NCBI GenBank assembly: GCA_039566865.1
Contig: CM076959.1
Coordinates: forward strand, 3,331,501-3,395,500
DNA length: 64,000 nucleotides
Direction: 5' to 3'
Source of the DNA: Aurelia coerulea
Lineage: Eukaryota; Cnidaria; Scyphozoa; Semaeostomeae; Ulmaridae
Shown: piece by piece, positions 44,088 through 55,565 of the stretch
How positions within the stretch are numbered: position 1 is the first letter of the stretch
Layout: every line of letters begins with the position of its first letter
Notes under the pieces: generated by a model
The model's input: the letters and a program-made list of their open reading frames with translations, nothing else
Databases searched by the model: none
Told to the model about the DNA's origin: nothing
Program-made: the position numbers and the translations under genes

Positions 44088-44972
44088 TTACAAAGGGGGT
44101 GCAACAATTAGCTTTTCCGATCGAATTTTTGAAAGGTTATATAAATACGAAATTATTTCTTTCATGACAACCAGTTCTGGGATGGAGAAAAGAAATCTAA
44201 ACTTGTCATTCATGTTCAGAAGCCTTATATTTGGGAATAAGTTGTAACACTTTTCTAAGAAATCTCTTCTGGAGTGGTTGTAAAGGGGGCATTCTGAGAT
44301 AAAGTGCATTTCATCTTCAACAATTCCTCCACTGCAAAGTTTACACAATCTATTTTCAAATTTAATCTTTGGTGTGGTTCGTCTACCGGATTCAACTGCC
44401 ATAACGTGGTCACTTGTGCGCAATTTTGCTGTAAAAACTCGTTCTTGCCTGAAATTATAATCATGTAATAGGAGATATGTTTCGCATTTAAATTCTTTGT
44501 CCATATCACGTAGGAATTTCCCCTTTTTGGAGTACTGAAGTTGTGACTTCCATAATTTTTTGTATGACGTTTGTAGGCTAATTTTAACCTTATTCTTATT
44601 CATTTCAAGAATGTTTGGTGTATTTGTAAAACTTTTTATGTTATCAATGTGAGTTTTAAAGTTGAGATAAGAGGGTAGATCCTTATTTGCAAGTAAGGAT
44701 AGATGCACCAGACTATTTTGCGGAGATTGCTCTATGTGTCGCAGAAAAGAGATACATCTGCTGTCTATCGTGTTTTTTAAAGGGAAGCGGCCTAATTCAC
44801 CACAAACCAGAATATTTGTAGTTGACCTGTTTACCCCAAGTAGATGTTTGCAGAAAGATAGGTGTATTTTTTCTATGATATTGTTGCCCCACCTGTCGTA
44901 GTCTGTATAATGAAATGCTCCCCAAACCTCACAGCAATAGAGGAGGATAGGAGATATCACAGAGTCAAACAA
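44088..44972 (-). CDS. LINE ORF2 C-terminal fragment, open
   Basis: An uninterrupted 294-residue minus-strand frame is the carboxy end of a non-LTR retrotransposon ORF2. It opens in the RT thumb (SPILLYCCEVWGAFHYTD and IEKIHLSFCKHLLGVNRSTT). It passes through GELGRFPLKNTIDSRC and ends with a cysteine-type tail (FENRLCKLCSGGIVEDEMHF, ISECPLYNHSRRDF). The catalytic core is absent, so this is a 5'-truncated insertion even though the frame is clean. The protein differs from the LINEs at 13 and 23 kb, with no CPTNDG tail, so it is a third LINE family. The other side ends near 45000 at unrelated DNA. It abuts the right end of the MITE at 39995-43990. Confidence 0.8.
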   Translation of the reverse strand: MFDSVISPILLYCCEVWGAFHYTDYDRWGNNIIEKIHLSFCKHLLGVNRSTTNILVCGELGRFPLKNTIDSRCISFLRHIEQSPQNSLVHLSLLANKDLPSYLNFKTHIDNIKSFTNTPNILEMNKNKVKISLQTSYKKLWKSQLQYSKKGKFLRDMDKEFKCETYLLLHDYNFRQERVFTAKLRTSDHVMAVESGRRTTPKIKFENRLCKLCSGGIVEDEMHFISECPLYNHSRRDFLEKCYNLFPNIRLLNMNDKFRFLFSIPELVVMKEIISYLYNLSKIRSEKLIVAPPL

Positions 44973-44989
44973 TTTAAAGGGGCTGGGTC

Positions 44990-45201
44990 ACGTAACCGTC
45001 AGGGCAAAAAGAGACTTGGAAACACTAATTTTCACAATCTGCGAGCATAATTTTCAACAAACAATATGATAAGCGAGATCTATTCAGCTGCACCTCCTTG
45101 ACAATGTCAACATCTGGTATGGCTTGATATACGAGTTGTTGATGCCCAACAATACTAATGCGAGGGTGGTAAAGAATAGTTGCTGTCTTTAAAGCATTGT
45201 C
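44990..45201. other. Unassigned repeat-like stretch
   Basis: Starts GGGGCTGGGTCACGTA, a sequence resembling a MITE tip. No partner end was identified. Confidence 0.3.
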
Positions 45202-45344
45202 CAGGGACGTAGGTACAGCCCCAAGATTTTGCAATAAACAAAGAAGTGGCCTTTTTTCAGGAAGTGCCCCTTAAGCTTAATGAAAAAGTGCCATTTCAGT
45301 GCCGTGCCCCCCTCAAGTTTGAGATGCTTCCTACGTCCCTGGTA
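45202..45344. mobile_element. hAT-like MITE (CAGGGACGTAGG ends)
   Basis: The left end is CAGGGACGTAGGTA and the right end is CCTACGTCCCTG. The flanking 8-mers GCATTGTC and GTATTGGC match at six of eight positions, compatible with an old 8-bp duplication. A relative with decayed ends lies at 54446-54619. Confidence 0.65.
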
Positions 45345-45549
45345 TTGGCTCCATCCAACGGAATGGACGCCAGAAGAAAGAAGCAAGAAAACATACAAAA
45401 AGCAGCAACTTTTTACAAAGGAAATCTGTGTACTTATGATAAAACTCTTTACATTTTCACAGCAAAAACGTAGTTGTCACAACGATGGCTTTCGTGAATT
45501 TAAACTCAGTTATTCAAAATGAATGTTGTGGAAGATAATTTATTGTTTA

Positions 45550-45710
45550 TTGTCAGAAATGATATCCTTGGCTAGATCGTTGCTGGCCAAAATTGCAAAA
45601 AAAGTATTACCCTTGGTTAGGCGAGAAGTCCGAAAAAGTATACCCTTGCTCGTGGCACATCCCCAGATACCTTTACAATGGAAGAACCCCCCCCCCGTGA
45701 TACGATACTA
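45550..45710. repeat. CTTGGCTAGAC / CCCCCCGTG dispersed repeat, copy 2
   Basis: Closely similar to 38455-38600, sharing CCGTTGCTGGCCAAAATTGC-like text, AGAAGTCCGAAAAAGTATAC and the terminal C run with CGTG. Confidence 0.8.
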
Positions 45711-46330
45711 GATTCTGTCTCATATCAGATGTCACGTCAGGGTTTAAATGGGTTGAAAGATGTCAAGAGTGCAAATCATTTAATTGTTGATTTAGGAAGG
45801 TAAAATGGCCGACATATAATTTGTTTCTGCAAGTCAACATAGCCTCAAGTTAGGCCCTGGAATCATAGCCTTGGGATAGGCTCCCATCTTCTGTCTTTGA
45901 AACAGATAAGCCATAGAAGTCATTCCTCCCGGTGGCTAGCAATGCTTTCTGCTGTTTATGATGAGTACACTCGTTCTTATAATGTTCAAACTACTCTACC
46001 AGTATTCAAAAAGTAGAAAGACTGCTCTGGCACCATGTCCTCACTCACACACCACCAGGAAACTTGCTGGTTATTGGACAGTTGCCACCTGTTGTACACA
46101 GGCCCGAAATGTTAATGGATACAGTGGATGATACACTCGTTCTTATAATGTTCTCGTACATGATAGAAGAGGCAGGCAGAACATGAGTTGTTGGTTGTTG
46201 GCTCGTTGCCACCTGTACAGACCCTACGTTTTCATGAAGGCAATAAATGAGACACTATTTTCATGGACACAATGAATGTTAGCAAATCCATTCTTTTTGG
46301 ACGAAAAAAATGTGCAAACCGAATAAAGAT
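45711..46330. other. No gene seen; short direct repeat
   Basis: ACACTCGTTCTTATAATGTTC occurs at about 45968 and 46132. Otherwise unassigned. Confidence 0.45.
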
Positions 46331-47022
46331 GAACATTAGGAGGGGTGATGTAGAAATCAAACAGCACTCAGTGGTCACATATCTCGGATCTGTTTTGGAT
46401 GAGAATCTCTCTGGGGAGTCGATTGGCAACCAAAATGCTTGAAAAAATAAATGGCAAGCTTAAATTCATGTACAGAAAACAAAACTTTCTGGATTCCTCC
46501 CTTCGCAGGTTGCTTTTAAATGCTCTAATTCGACATCATTTTGATTATGCATGCTTCGCATGGTATCCAATGTTAAATAAGAGGCTGTCCAAAAAAATCC
46601 AGTCGGCCCAAAACAAATGCATCCAATTTTATCTTAATTTAAAAAACAGAGCACACGTTGGGGCTACACTACAGAATTCAAAGCTATAAACTGGTTCCCC
46701 ACTAAGCACAGAGTAGATCAAAATATCTTTGTAAATATAATGAAATTTTTCAATGGAACTGCTCCAGCTTATGCTGACAAAATATTCCATTCAGCCGACC
46801 AAAGTCGAATAACGCGAAGGTCTAAGTTTAGACTAAACGTCCCATTTTGTAAGAGTAACACAGGCCAAAAAATTACTATTTTACCAAGGGCCAAAAATAT
46901 GGAACAGTCTCAAATCTGACTTGAAATCCACCAATAATATCAACACGTTTAAACACAAGATCAATGAAAATGTCTTCAAAAATAGACAAAGAGAGGAAGG
47001 TGACGTATATGTGTACTATTGA
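46331..47022 (+). pseudogene. LINE ORF2 C-terminal remnant
   Basis: Frames encode the thumb and tail of a non-LTR ORF2: SSLRRLLLNALIRHHFDYAC, then WYPMLNKRLSKKIQSAQNKC. After a frameshift near 46672 come GATLQ/EFKAINWFPTKHRVDQ and FNGTAPAYADKIF, with further breaks to YVYY at about 47020. The order is typical of a fourth LINE type in this window. The 3' side carries a short (CATA)n run at 47231-47250. The catalytic core is missing. Confidence 0.75.
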
Positions 47023-47255
47023 CACCGTACACCCTCCCTTGCGCTCGATTTGGTATTTTATTATTCAAATCCATAAAGGCACAAATTAGCTATATTTTAA
47101 CATCTTCAAGAATTTTCGTTTCTTCTATGAAAACTTTTCCTTTATTGACACCTTTGGAGGGACCATTATGGAAACAAGATTTCTCCATTTTTGATAAAAT
47201 TATTGTTAATGTTAATTTATGGCTAAAATATACATACATACATACATAGCTTCCT

Positions 47256-47587
47256 GCAACATCTGAGATCTACGCTGTAAAATAGTACATGCTCAAGAAA
47301 ACAGAGAGGATAAACAGAACTCGATCCCCTCATATTTGAAGTGAAATTAGATGTAAAAAGCGATGTTATACCTACCACAGAATACGTGAAAATCTCCGTC
47401 TTCTTCTCCCACCACCAACTCCAAAATAATAGCAATGTTGTGGGCATTCTCACAGCGCTGTAATGCATGTTGTTCTTGTTGTTTGGTTTCCCATTAAAAA
47501 TAAATCTACAAAACAAATTTCTCGACTGAATCTCCTATAACTGGGGATATTATTTACAATATTTCAGTAGTAGCGTCATTGTACTGA
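47256..47587. other. No gene seen
   Basis: AT-rich DNA without recognised motifs. Confidence 0.4.
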
Positions 47588-47716
47588 GCCAGCGTATCCA
47601 GTGTATCCACCGTATCCAGTGTATCCACCGTATCCAGTGCATCCACCGTATCCAGTGTATCCACCGTATCCAGTGTATCCACCGTATCCAGTGTATCCAC
47701 CGTATCCAGTGTATCC
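47588..47716 (+). repeat. Minisatellite, ~18-bp unit
   Basis: Tandem CCGTATCCAGTGTATCCA, about seven units. A short second patch lies at 47857-47892. Confidence 0.92.
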
Positions 47717-48127
47717 ACACAATTCCTTCATAATGAACATTGTCATCGTATTTTGTCTATTCTTTAGCTTTTGAAGACTTGTAAATTATATTTATTTCTT
47801 GTAAATAGTTTTATTTTACGTGGCAAATTTAAACATACAAACATAAACATGCCGTCTCCACCGTATCCAGTGTATCCACCGTATCCACCGGTCCTTATAC
47901 TGATCAACACCGCACGAAAAATTGCAAAATACCGCTAACGCTAGAAAACTAAAAAATAACGCTGTTTTAATACAGTATGAAATGGAGTACTGCGGCCATA
48001 AACTTCTCATTTGATAACCAGCCACAGTAAGTAACGACTCAAAAGAATGCAACACATCTATAACTGTACTCTTCGTTTATTTAAATAAAATTTATACATA
48101 TTATTCTTAAAACTGTGTTGCCTAACC

Positions 48128-48197
48128 TACCCTGGGTACCATACCCTCTAACATAAAAACAGATTATGTTAGAGGGTCTGGTACCCAGGGTATGCCT
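48128..48197. repeat. Palindrome / tiny MITE
   Basis: CCCTGGGTACCATACCCTC and its near-exact inverted copy form a ~27-bp stem around a 7-base loop. Confidence 0.8.
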
Positions 48198-48405
48198 AAC
48201 CTCACTCAAATCGTAATTCTGGCATGTCTCCAACAAGTCTCCACAACACCCAAAACATTCATTTCTCGAACACGCGTATTAGTTTGCCTAATAAGGTTGA
48301 AATATCTATAGTCCCGGATAAAGGGTCTAGGCTAGGTCAGACCTAGTCGAAAATGTCTGTTCCACAACACAGTATACCGGTCTGTAGCAGTTTGATTGCG
48401 ATATA

Positions 48406-49383
48406 CCAGGTGTCCCAAAAAAAAACGCAATGGATTTGATCGGGACTAGCGACAAGAATTTAGGTCCAATCAATCCAAAATAATTTTTGATATGATCCTC
48501 GATAGCTAACTTGAAGATAAATACCTTGTTTGTTGATATTGGTGCATGGAGAGTTGGAATATCAATCTTGGAAGTCCAAATTTGCTTCCATCTCCAAACC
48601 AGAGGTTTTGGGTTTTGGCCTAACTGAAAACGCGCTGGTCAGGGGAATCTCCTCGGTCATATGCATAGTGTAGTAGTGTGAGCATGCTAAGGCACACATG
48701 TTTAGGCACACATTTCAATTGAAATTTGAAAGCTAAAAATTGACAAACATAACAGTCGAAGGGAAAATTCACAAAGGAATATATTTCTTCAATTATAGTG
48801 CACCTGCAAAAGATCCAACTACGAATGAGCAATTATAAGGATCTTATCCATGGATAATTTTCCCTTGGGTATATTTGATTTCTTGTTTCATGATAATTTG
48901 AAGAAAGATTATACAAAATACATTTAATTAAAGTCATGAAGATTGTAAGAACTAACTCATTTTTCACACCCAAGCAAACTATTTCGCGGATTACTTTCTT
49001 TTACGAGACAGATGTAATACTAACTTTTCGAAACTTTTGAAGTATAAAAAAATTTCTTTTCAGGACAAAATTGATGAATTGGATTGAATTTCTATTCAAA
49101 TTTTCCTCTTCATTCCCTTATTTCACGGTAATTCAGGAGATTCCCCAAAATAGCGCGTTTGCAGTTTAGGCCAAAACCCAAAAGCTCTGGTTTGGACGTT
49201 CGGGCAAATTTCAACTTTGAAGATTGATATTCCCACTTTCCATGCACCAATATCAACAAACAAGGTATCTATCTTCAAGTTAGCTATTGAGGATTATATA
49301 AAGAATTATTATGGGTTGATTGAACCTAAATTCTTGTCGCTAGTCCCGATAAAATCCGTTGCATTTTTTTTTGGGACACCCGG
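48406..49383. mobile_element. TA-flanked MITE, GTGTCCC family, copy 3
   Basis: The 978-bp element has ends CCAGGTGTCCCAAAA and the inverted copy, with TA at 48404-48405 and 49384-49385. The TIRs are long, about 240 bases with moderate divergence, and share ATCAATCTT and TTGGCCTAA-type blocks. No transposase. Confidence 0.85.
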
Positions 49384-50033
49384 TAGATCCACCTTCCTCC
49401 ATCAAAATTTGTAGTTTGATTGTAGTTAGATACTTTACAGACAAAAGAGTGATGTGAGAACGACGGGAAAAAGTTTGATTGACGTGCTTTCAGTAAACTG
49501 CATTGACGGCAGAAATTATGAATACATAGGACAGATTTTATATTATTGTTGTATCATTGATCTAAAATGTTTGCCCTTTAGTGGTACTTTTAATATTCTG
49601 CTCAAAGGTTCAAATGTATTCGAATGCAGCATGGTTCAAAAGGATTTTTTTCAAAACAAAAAGTATTGATGATAATAGCTAATATTTTGGCAGGTTGACT
49701 TGCTCAAACATAAAACTATTTGTTATCGTTCAAGGACCTGTAATCATACCTATTGACAATCGTTGTAGTTAAAATTGAGGTAAAAAGTAGAATAAAATGA
49801 AAATATGTACAGTTAAAGGATAAGAATTTATTAGAGTCAAATACGTTTTTCTTGGACATCTACAAAGGTTTAGATAGTTTTAGTTTCTTTTTTAATTGAA
49901 TAGCAAGATAGATATTTCGATATTTCGTAGTGGGTTGTTGCGGCAAACGACTTTTCTCCAGTTTGCGCATTTTCGGTAAAACAACATAAGAGCCATTGCC
50001 TCTAGAGAGCCATTGCCTCTGCACGTATTTTTT

Positions 50034-50640
50034 TGGCCAGTACTAAAAAATTTTCTTAAAATTGTTAGATTTTGAGTACTCAGATTTTCTTACGAGTTTC
50101 TTAGGTTCCCTACCGGGAGGGGGGGGTACTCATATATATATTTTTTCCGCACAGGGAAGTGCCGCCAAACAGGGTATAATTTTCAGGATTCCTACTCCGG
50201 GACAAGGTATCACTTTTGTATAGATAGTCGTCGGCTCCATGATAGGGTACCGTAACATCGTTGTAAGCAATTTGCACTCCGCGAGTGTGATACAATTTTT
50301 AGATGGCAATATTTCCATTTTTTTGGATAGATTTTTATCAAATTCCTATCAAATTCCCAGGGCAGCGCAAAATTTTGCATCAAGAAACTCAAGAACATGG
50401 TATCCTTCTTTAAATTCTACTCCGGGACAGTATATCATTCTTGGGAATTTTCGTCCAGAAAAGGGTGCCTTTTCAGATTTTCTAGCGGCACGTCACATTA
50501 TTTTCGTAGACCAAGTACCCCCCCCCCCCCTCGCGGTTCCATAACAATCCACATGTTTGCTACCTATATGCCCTCATGAACATTTTAAAACAAGGTTTTA
50601 AGCCTTTCCAATGTTTAGACATTACTCAAGTACCTTACAA
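50034..50640 (+). repeat. Diverged copy of the foldback element's unique arm block, split by an insertion
   Basis: Bases 50034-50109 match 5593-5668 (GGCCAGTACT, TACGAGTTTCTTAGG). Bases 50535-50640 match 5664-5769 (GGTTCCATAACAATC, CCTTTCCAATGTTTAGAC). The two halves are separated by the insertion at 50110-50534. There are no GGGGAAC arrays here, so the block exists independently of them. Confidence 0.75.
50110..50534. mobile_element. G-run TIR element with GGTTCC duplication
   Basis: The ends pair as CGGGAGGGGGGGGTACT and the inverted AGTACCCCCC..CTCGCG. GGTTCC lies on both sides (50104-50109 and 50535-50540). The host block reads continuously when the insert is removed. No coding. Similar G-run/TACTC tips occur at 27838 and 33209. 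Confidence 0.7.
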
Positions 50641-51428
50641 GAACTATGATACAGGAACAATTGAAAGTACATCAGGGATCGCACAGCAGTTTCAAAGTGG
50701 GGGGGCTGAACGGCGAACAAAGGGAGAAAAAATGGGGGTCCGGGGGCTTGCCCACGGAAAATCTGTTTGCGACCATGCCCTTTAGAATGTCGGAAAATGC
50801 CCTTTTTCAGCAAGGTGCAGAAATGTTTTTTATGCGCGCAGCATTGCGTAATCATTGATTGGATACGAGGCTACTTGTTCACGTGATACTGGCAAGGCGG
50901 GAAAACTGAAAAATACAACAGCCTTGTTGACCTTTCGTGACAAGAGAAAATATAAACTTAGTTACGACTGTTGCCTTATTTTGTAAATGAATGATCAAGA
51001 TTACCGAACAATTATCTTGAAGCATTTTTGTTATCATTTGATGATTGATTGATTTGATGATACAGTGTGTGGACTGTGGAAGGGAAACAAATACAAACTT
51101 TTCCATGAAGAGGAATGCGAAGGGGTGCTGATTTGCAATGATAGAAAGTATGGAAGTACTTTGTAAAAAGTGTGATTCGAAATAAACAAGATGATTAACC
51201 ATATGAAAAAATACCTCTGACCCTTGAGATAATTAAATGTGAAATCAACCAGATATTTCTCAAAATTTTGTTTGAGCTCTGATTCAAGTTTCTGGCAAGC
51301 TTATCTAATCCTTATAAACACCCATTCCCCCTGGGGGAGGGGGGATACACCATGTTCAGGGTACAGGTATGTGCCACCCATATGGATCCAGATTTCTCTA
51401 ACAATGGTCCCTTTTCAGCAGATTTTCC
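50641..51428. other. No gene seen
   Basis: Unassigned DNA with a G-run repeat tip at about 51332. Confidence 0.4.
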
Positions 51429-51609
51429 TTACACATGGGTGGGCTTGCCTTGGCTGAAATTGGCAAAAAGTAGTTTGGAGAGTATGTTTCTGCCAAAATT
51501 CACCATAAAAGTAGGTATGCAGAGAAAAATGTCAGCTACCAAAAGAATGCACATTCTGAAAACATTTGATTTGGTAGACTTTGCAGTGAAAAATTCCGAA
51601 AGAATATAC

Positions 51610-51853
51610 ATTCTGAAAATGGTAGAGTTGGCAGACATTCCCTTCCACTTCTTCTGGTGTCTTGCCAAGTTATGCTTACAGGCAAATTTCTTCCCACGGT
51701 TGGCACATTCTTCTTCTTTCGTGGAAGTATGACACAACATGTGCCATTTGAGTAGGTGCTGGTGCACAAATCCTTTTCCACAGCCATCAACAGAACACTT
51801 AAATGGTGATGTATCCTGGTGGCGCATCTCGTGCATTTAAAACCCTCGATCAA
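51610..51853 (-). pseudogene. C2H2 zinc-finger fragment
   Basis: The minus-strand frame reads FKCSVDGCGKGFVHQHLLKWHMLCH, a complete C2H2 finger (C-x4-C-x12-H-x4-H) preceded by a linker-like HEMRHQDTS. A second finger follows in ECANRGKKFACKHNLARHQ, where arginine replaces the second cysteine, so it cannot bind zinc normally. The frame then drifts into non-zinc-finger text. No start codon or splice context is convincing. It may be a decayed exon of a KRAB-less zinc-finger gene or of a transposon protein. Confidence 0.6.
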
Positions 51854-52925
51854 GGAGAAAGCCTCGCCACATCATGTCTCAGTCGAATTTTAGACTTTGA
51901 CCTTTACTTTTTATTTTTGAAAAGATTTATAACTTAAATTACTTCAATTGTTCTTGAAGTGACTTTTCTTTTGAGGAAACGGTCCTTGCATTGCATTCGA
52001 TCCAAAGTGTTTTGTATTAAAGAAGAGGAAAAGGAGCACATGCATGCTTATTTTGGAGATGTGGCACGACTTTATCACTCTTGCCACATTTTCACTATAT
52101 TTGTTTAAGCAGCGCCATTTCCATGCATCTTTCATTCTTTTTAAAAGCAAAACACGGACACTTAAAGTGTACAGGTGCTTTGGAAAATATCCACGATACA
52201 AATCATGACTAGGCCCTTTTTCAAAACCACTGGTTTTGGATGCACTGTAAATTTGTACTTTGCGACAATTTCTAAATGGAAGGTACGTGCATCTAAGTTA
52301 AACATTGATAAATTTAGCTGTGATGTCGAGGAGCAATGATATCTTATTGCTTTGTTCCTATTTCCAGTCAAAAGGGGGTACTCTTTTCTGAGACACCCTG
52401 TACATCATTTGATTTGTCATTAAATGGGGAGTATTTATGGGCCTAAAAGAATACAAATACCCAAAAATTGTGTGTTATACCTGTTAAAACGTGAAATTTT
52501 GACCTTCCCCCTTCTAGAACGTTCCTGTCCCCCAGATAAGTTTCATATGAATCTCAATGGCATGTTTGCATTCTCAACACATTAATCTCGCAAAGGGTTT
52601 CTCGAATTTCCTTTACCTGCCTTAGCTTCACAATAATTAATAAAGCAATTTTGCCCTTCGTCCCTTGCCCTCGTTGTGAGATTCATTCAAATATTAAATT
52701 TGGACCATGCAATTTTTCTCAAAAGTGAGACACCCTTTGGTCCCCTTATGCTTTTTTCTGCCTGCCAAATTTCAGCCAATTGCGTCAGGCCGTTGGGTAC
52801 ATGAAGCTTTATAAATACCCTTTGGTTGCAAAAAATTTATTTTTGAGAAAAGGCACAGGGAATATGGCAAATCCAAACCTGCGGTTTTCTCTTGGCTATA
52901 GAGACCAGTTATGATAACAGGGATA
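51854..52925. other. No gene; solitary mariner-type tip
   Basis: TTTTCTGAGACACCCTGTA at 52384-52402 looks like the right end of a GTGTCCC-family element. I found no left partner. Confidence 0.45.
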
Positions 52926-52934
52926 AGTCTGACA

Positions 52935-53708
52935 AAGATGAGGCTCAAATCCTTACTGGTTCCCAGAACACGCGGAAATCATCCAGCATCACGAAAATCA
53001 ACCAATGACATCGCCGCTTTCTAACCCCTTGAGACAAAATCCGTCGTTCGAGATGAATTTCTAGTACCCTTACGAAAAATGAAATGGATACTAGATTATT
53101 GCAGTTATTTAAGATATTTTTTGATAAATCGGTTGCAGAGATATCCGTCCAGAGTTCTTTACATGTTTAGGCAAATATCTTATTTGGAGCCGGAGCTACG
53201 AGCGTTTACCGACCAAGAAAAGTTGACCTTTCTTCAAAATTTCATAAAAATTGCTAGAAAGGAGATATAGCGCTGAAAATTTCACAGAATATGTATATGG
53301 CCTTTGGCAACAACCCACATGTATTTTCTTTCCTCAGATCTCAAAAGATTTGACAAATTTTAGTGATTTCCAATTGGAAAGGCACATGGGCCTAAACGTT
53401 TCCTGGGTAAAAACCTTTTCTTGGACTCGGAATCAGCCAAATATACATCCACGAGAAAGATAATTCACTCACCGTTGTCTCCAGCATCAATTTATGTTCA
53501 TTTCTCCATTAAATTGGGGCTAACTTCGACAGAAAGCTAACAGTTCTGTGCAAATTTGTAGAAGCTTCCATGTTCCATGTTTTCTTGACAAAAACGTGGT
53601 ATCTCTCGACTGACTGTTGACAAACACACGAGGCAGCCTAGTGTCATGGCTTAGGGGTAGCTATAGTGTCATGGTCCTCCTGACTCCTGAATTCTGTTTT
53701 CAAAATGA
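52935..53708 (+). repeat. Left TIR of the 9.97-kb element
   Basis: Pairs with 62131-62903. Differences are a few single bases, for example near 53094. The first ~130 bp resemble the ends of 33339-35012. Small frames inside (53079-53463) are mirrored in the right TIR and are not genes. Confidence 0.9.
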
Positions 53709-53714
53709 CCTTAG

Positions 53715-54174
53715 GGAGCTGTCATTTTTAATAACAGGGAGGGGGTGGAAGCATTTTGAAAATTTGCCCAAAAAATCTTAGACCCCTGCATTCTAGCTAT
53801 TAAAAATTTCAGACCCCATCTAATTTTGACCAAAAAATTTTCAGACCCCTGACAACAGCACAAAACGACTTCAAAAGTACCAGACTATCACAAAGCATCA
53901 AACCAAACAGAGAAGGATTAAGTTGAAGAAAAGAAGGAAGAACTTAACAGAAAAAAACATTGATGTCTAACTCTTTTGAGAAAATTAATAAATAGATAAG
54001 CTAAAATCTACAAAATTGAATTTTTTGGAAAATATTCAAAAATTTGGCACATTTATTTTCAGACCCCAGCATAAATTCCTCTAAAAGTTTCATACCCCAA
54101 TAAATTTAGCCCAAAAATTTTCAGACCCCTCATTTGCTTCCAGCCGGGTCCCTGCAATTATTTATGACTGCTCC
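53715..54174. mobile_element. MITE at the inner edge of the left TIR
   Basis: The ends are GGAGCTGTCATTTTTAATAA and the inverted ATTTATGACTGCTCC, with CTTAG on both sides (53710-53714 and 54175-54179). The interior has repeated TTCAGACCCC words. It inserted at, and obscures, the inner TIR border. Confidence 0.7.
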
Positions 54175-54445
54175 CTTAGTTTCTTATGAAAAGAAATACG
54201 TGTATTCAATGCTCACTGCCAAATCTTTGTTACATTACAAAATATGAATTAATTGTACATTCATTTTGTAAATTCCTGTTAAGTGGCTGTTGCCGGGCAA
54301 CTTGGTTTTTGATGAAAACTATCACATGGGGTCATTAACATTATTCCATCTTTGGTTGAAAGTATCCCATTTTTTGCACAGTTTACTAAAGAAATATCTT
54401 GGCACGTTACGATTGCTTCGCTTTTTGTGAATCTATGGCCACCTG

Positions 54446-54619
54446 CAGAGATGTAGGAACCGGGGCACGCACTGGGGGGCACGCGCCCCCAAAATTTTTT
54501 CATCACAACGGAAAAGTACCCTTTTGTTTCGGGAAGTACCCTTTTGGTACCTCTTGCTCAATTAAAATGTGTCCACTTTGCCCCCCCCCCTTAGTTTTGA
54601 TGCTTCCTACGGCCCTGAT
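54446..54619. mobile_element. Decayed hAT-like MITE
   Basis: The ends CAGAGATGTAGG and CCTACGGCCCTG resemble the CAGGGACGTAGG element at 45202-45344. The interior shares the AAGT.CCCTTTT and CCCCCC words. The flanking duplication is weak. Confidence 0.5.
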
Positions 54620-55565
54620 CACCAGCTTTGGTCGTTGCTAGCAGGAAAATTATGTACACATATCAGTCGGGAAGGGAAGGGATTCTTCTCCCATTTTTCC
54701 GAAAGATAACCTCGATTGAAAATGTGATAGCATCCAACAAAGCAAGCCCGAATCCCACGACAAGGAGTTGCCCTTATTCGGGTTCCGGTTTTATACAGAC
54801 CGCATCCCCACAACATTAGCGTAGAGAACGTCTTTTTGCATTATGCCGTATGATTTCAGCAAAATCTAAGAATGGTCTTTCACACATTCAAAACGCTAAT
54901 GCTGTTCACCAGACTGGCAACATTAGCCTGATGAACTGGGGCAGCTAACTGGTTCCTTTCAGCAGAATCATTATTTTGCAAAGTTCATTATCTGAAAGGA
55001 TATATTGTATCGGTTGTAGTGCGTCTAGTAGTATTATGTAGTAGTAGTAGTATTATTACAGTAGTATTATGTTGACCCAAATACGACCTTAAAAGGAATA
55101 GAAACGTTTGGTTTTGAATCTAAAAGTTTTAATAACAATCTGTTGTGCTAAAAGTAAAGCTTCTAAAATAATTTAAGAGGAGAAAACCAGGGCAACAAAA
55201 TTAAACCTTCAAAGTATCACTCATAAGAAATGAGTTCTCAAAATCTGACATTGTTAAGTGGTAAGGAGCATTTTGAAACACCTTTAGAAGGTGAATAAAG
55301 TAGTCATTGCAAAGAGCAGGTACTCTTGTCACTGTCCTAGATGATTTTTTACAGTGTTTCATGATTGTCAAATCAATGCACTTAATCCTGTTCTCGTTCG
55401 TTTCCTCTTTCTTGGATCTTATGTGATGATTGATGATTAGAAAATAAAGCTGAAAGCTTAAAAGTGCTTTGAAGGAAATCAAAGTTTTTTCCAGCCCAAC
55501 CTCATCAGAAAATAAGAAAATGCAGTTGTGTTATAAAGACTTACATATTTTCAAATTGTAGTCTT
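54620..55565. other. Non-coding interior of the 9.97-kb element
   Basis: Includes a GTA/TAG microsatellite at about 55020-55070. No second gene seen. The 3' untranslated part of the RING-tailed gene should lie at the right side. Confidence 0.45.

Noticed and set aside
52384..52402. A single GTGTCCC-type element tip
   Set aside because: No left end could be found, so I do not list it as a mobile element.
53079..53463. Two small frames in the left TIR of the 9.97-kb element, repeated at 62375-62759
   Set aside because: They are conserved only because the two TIRs are nearly identical. There are no domains or starts of note.
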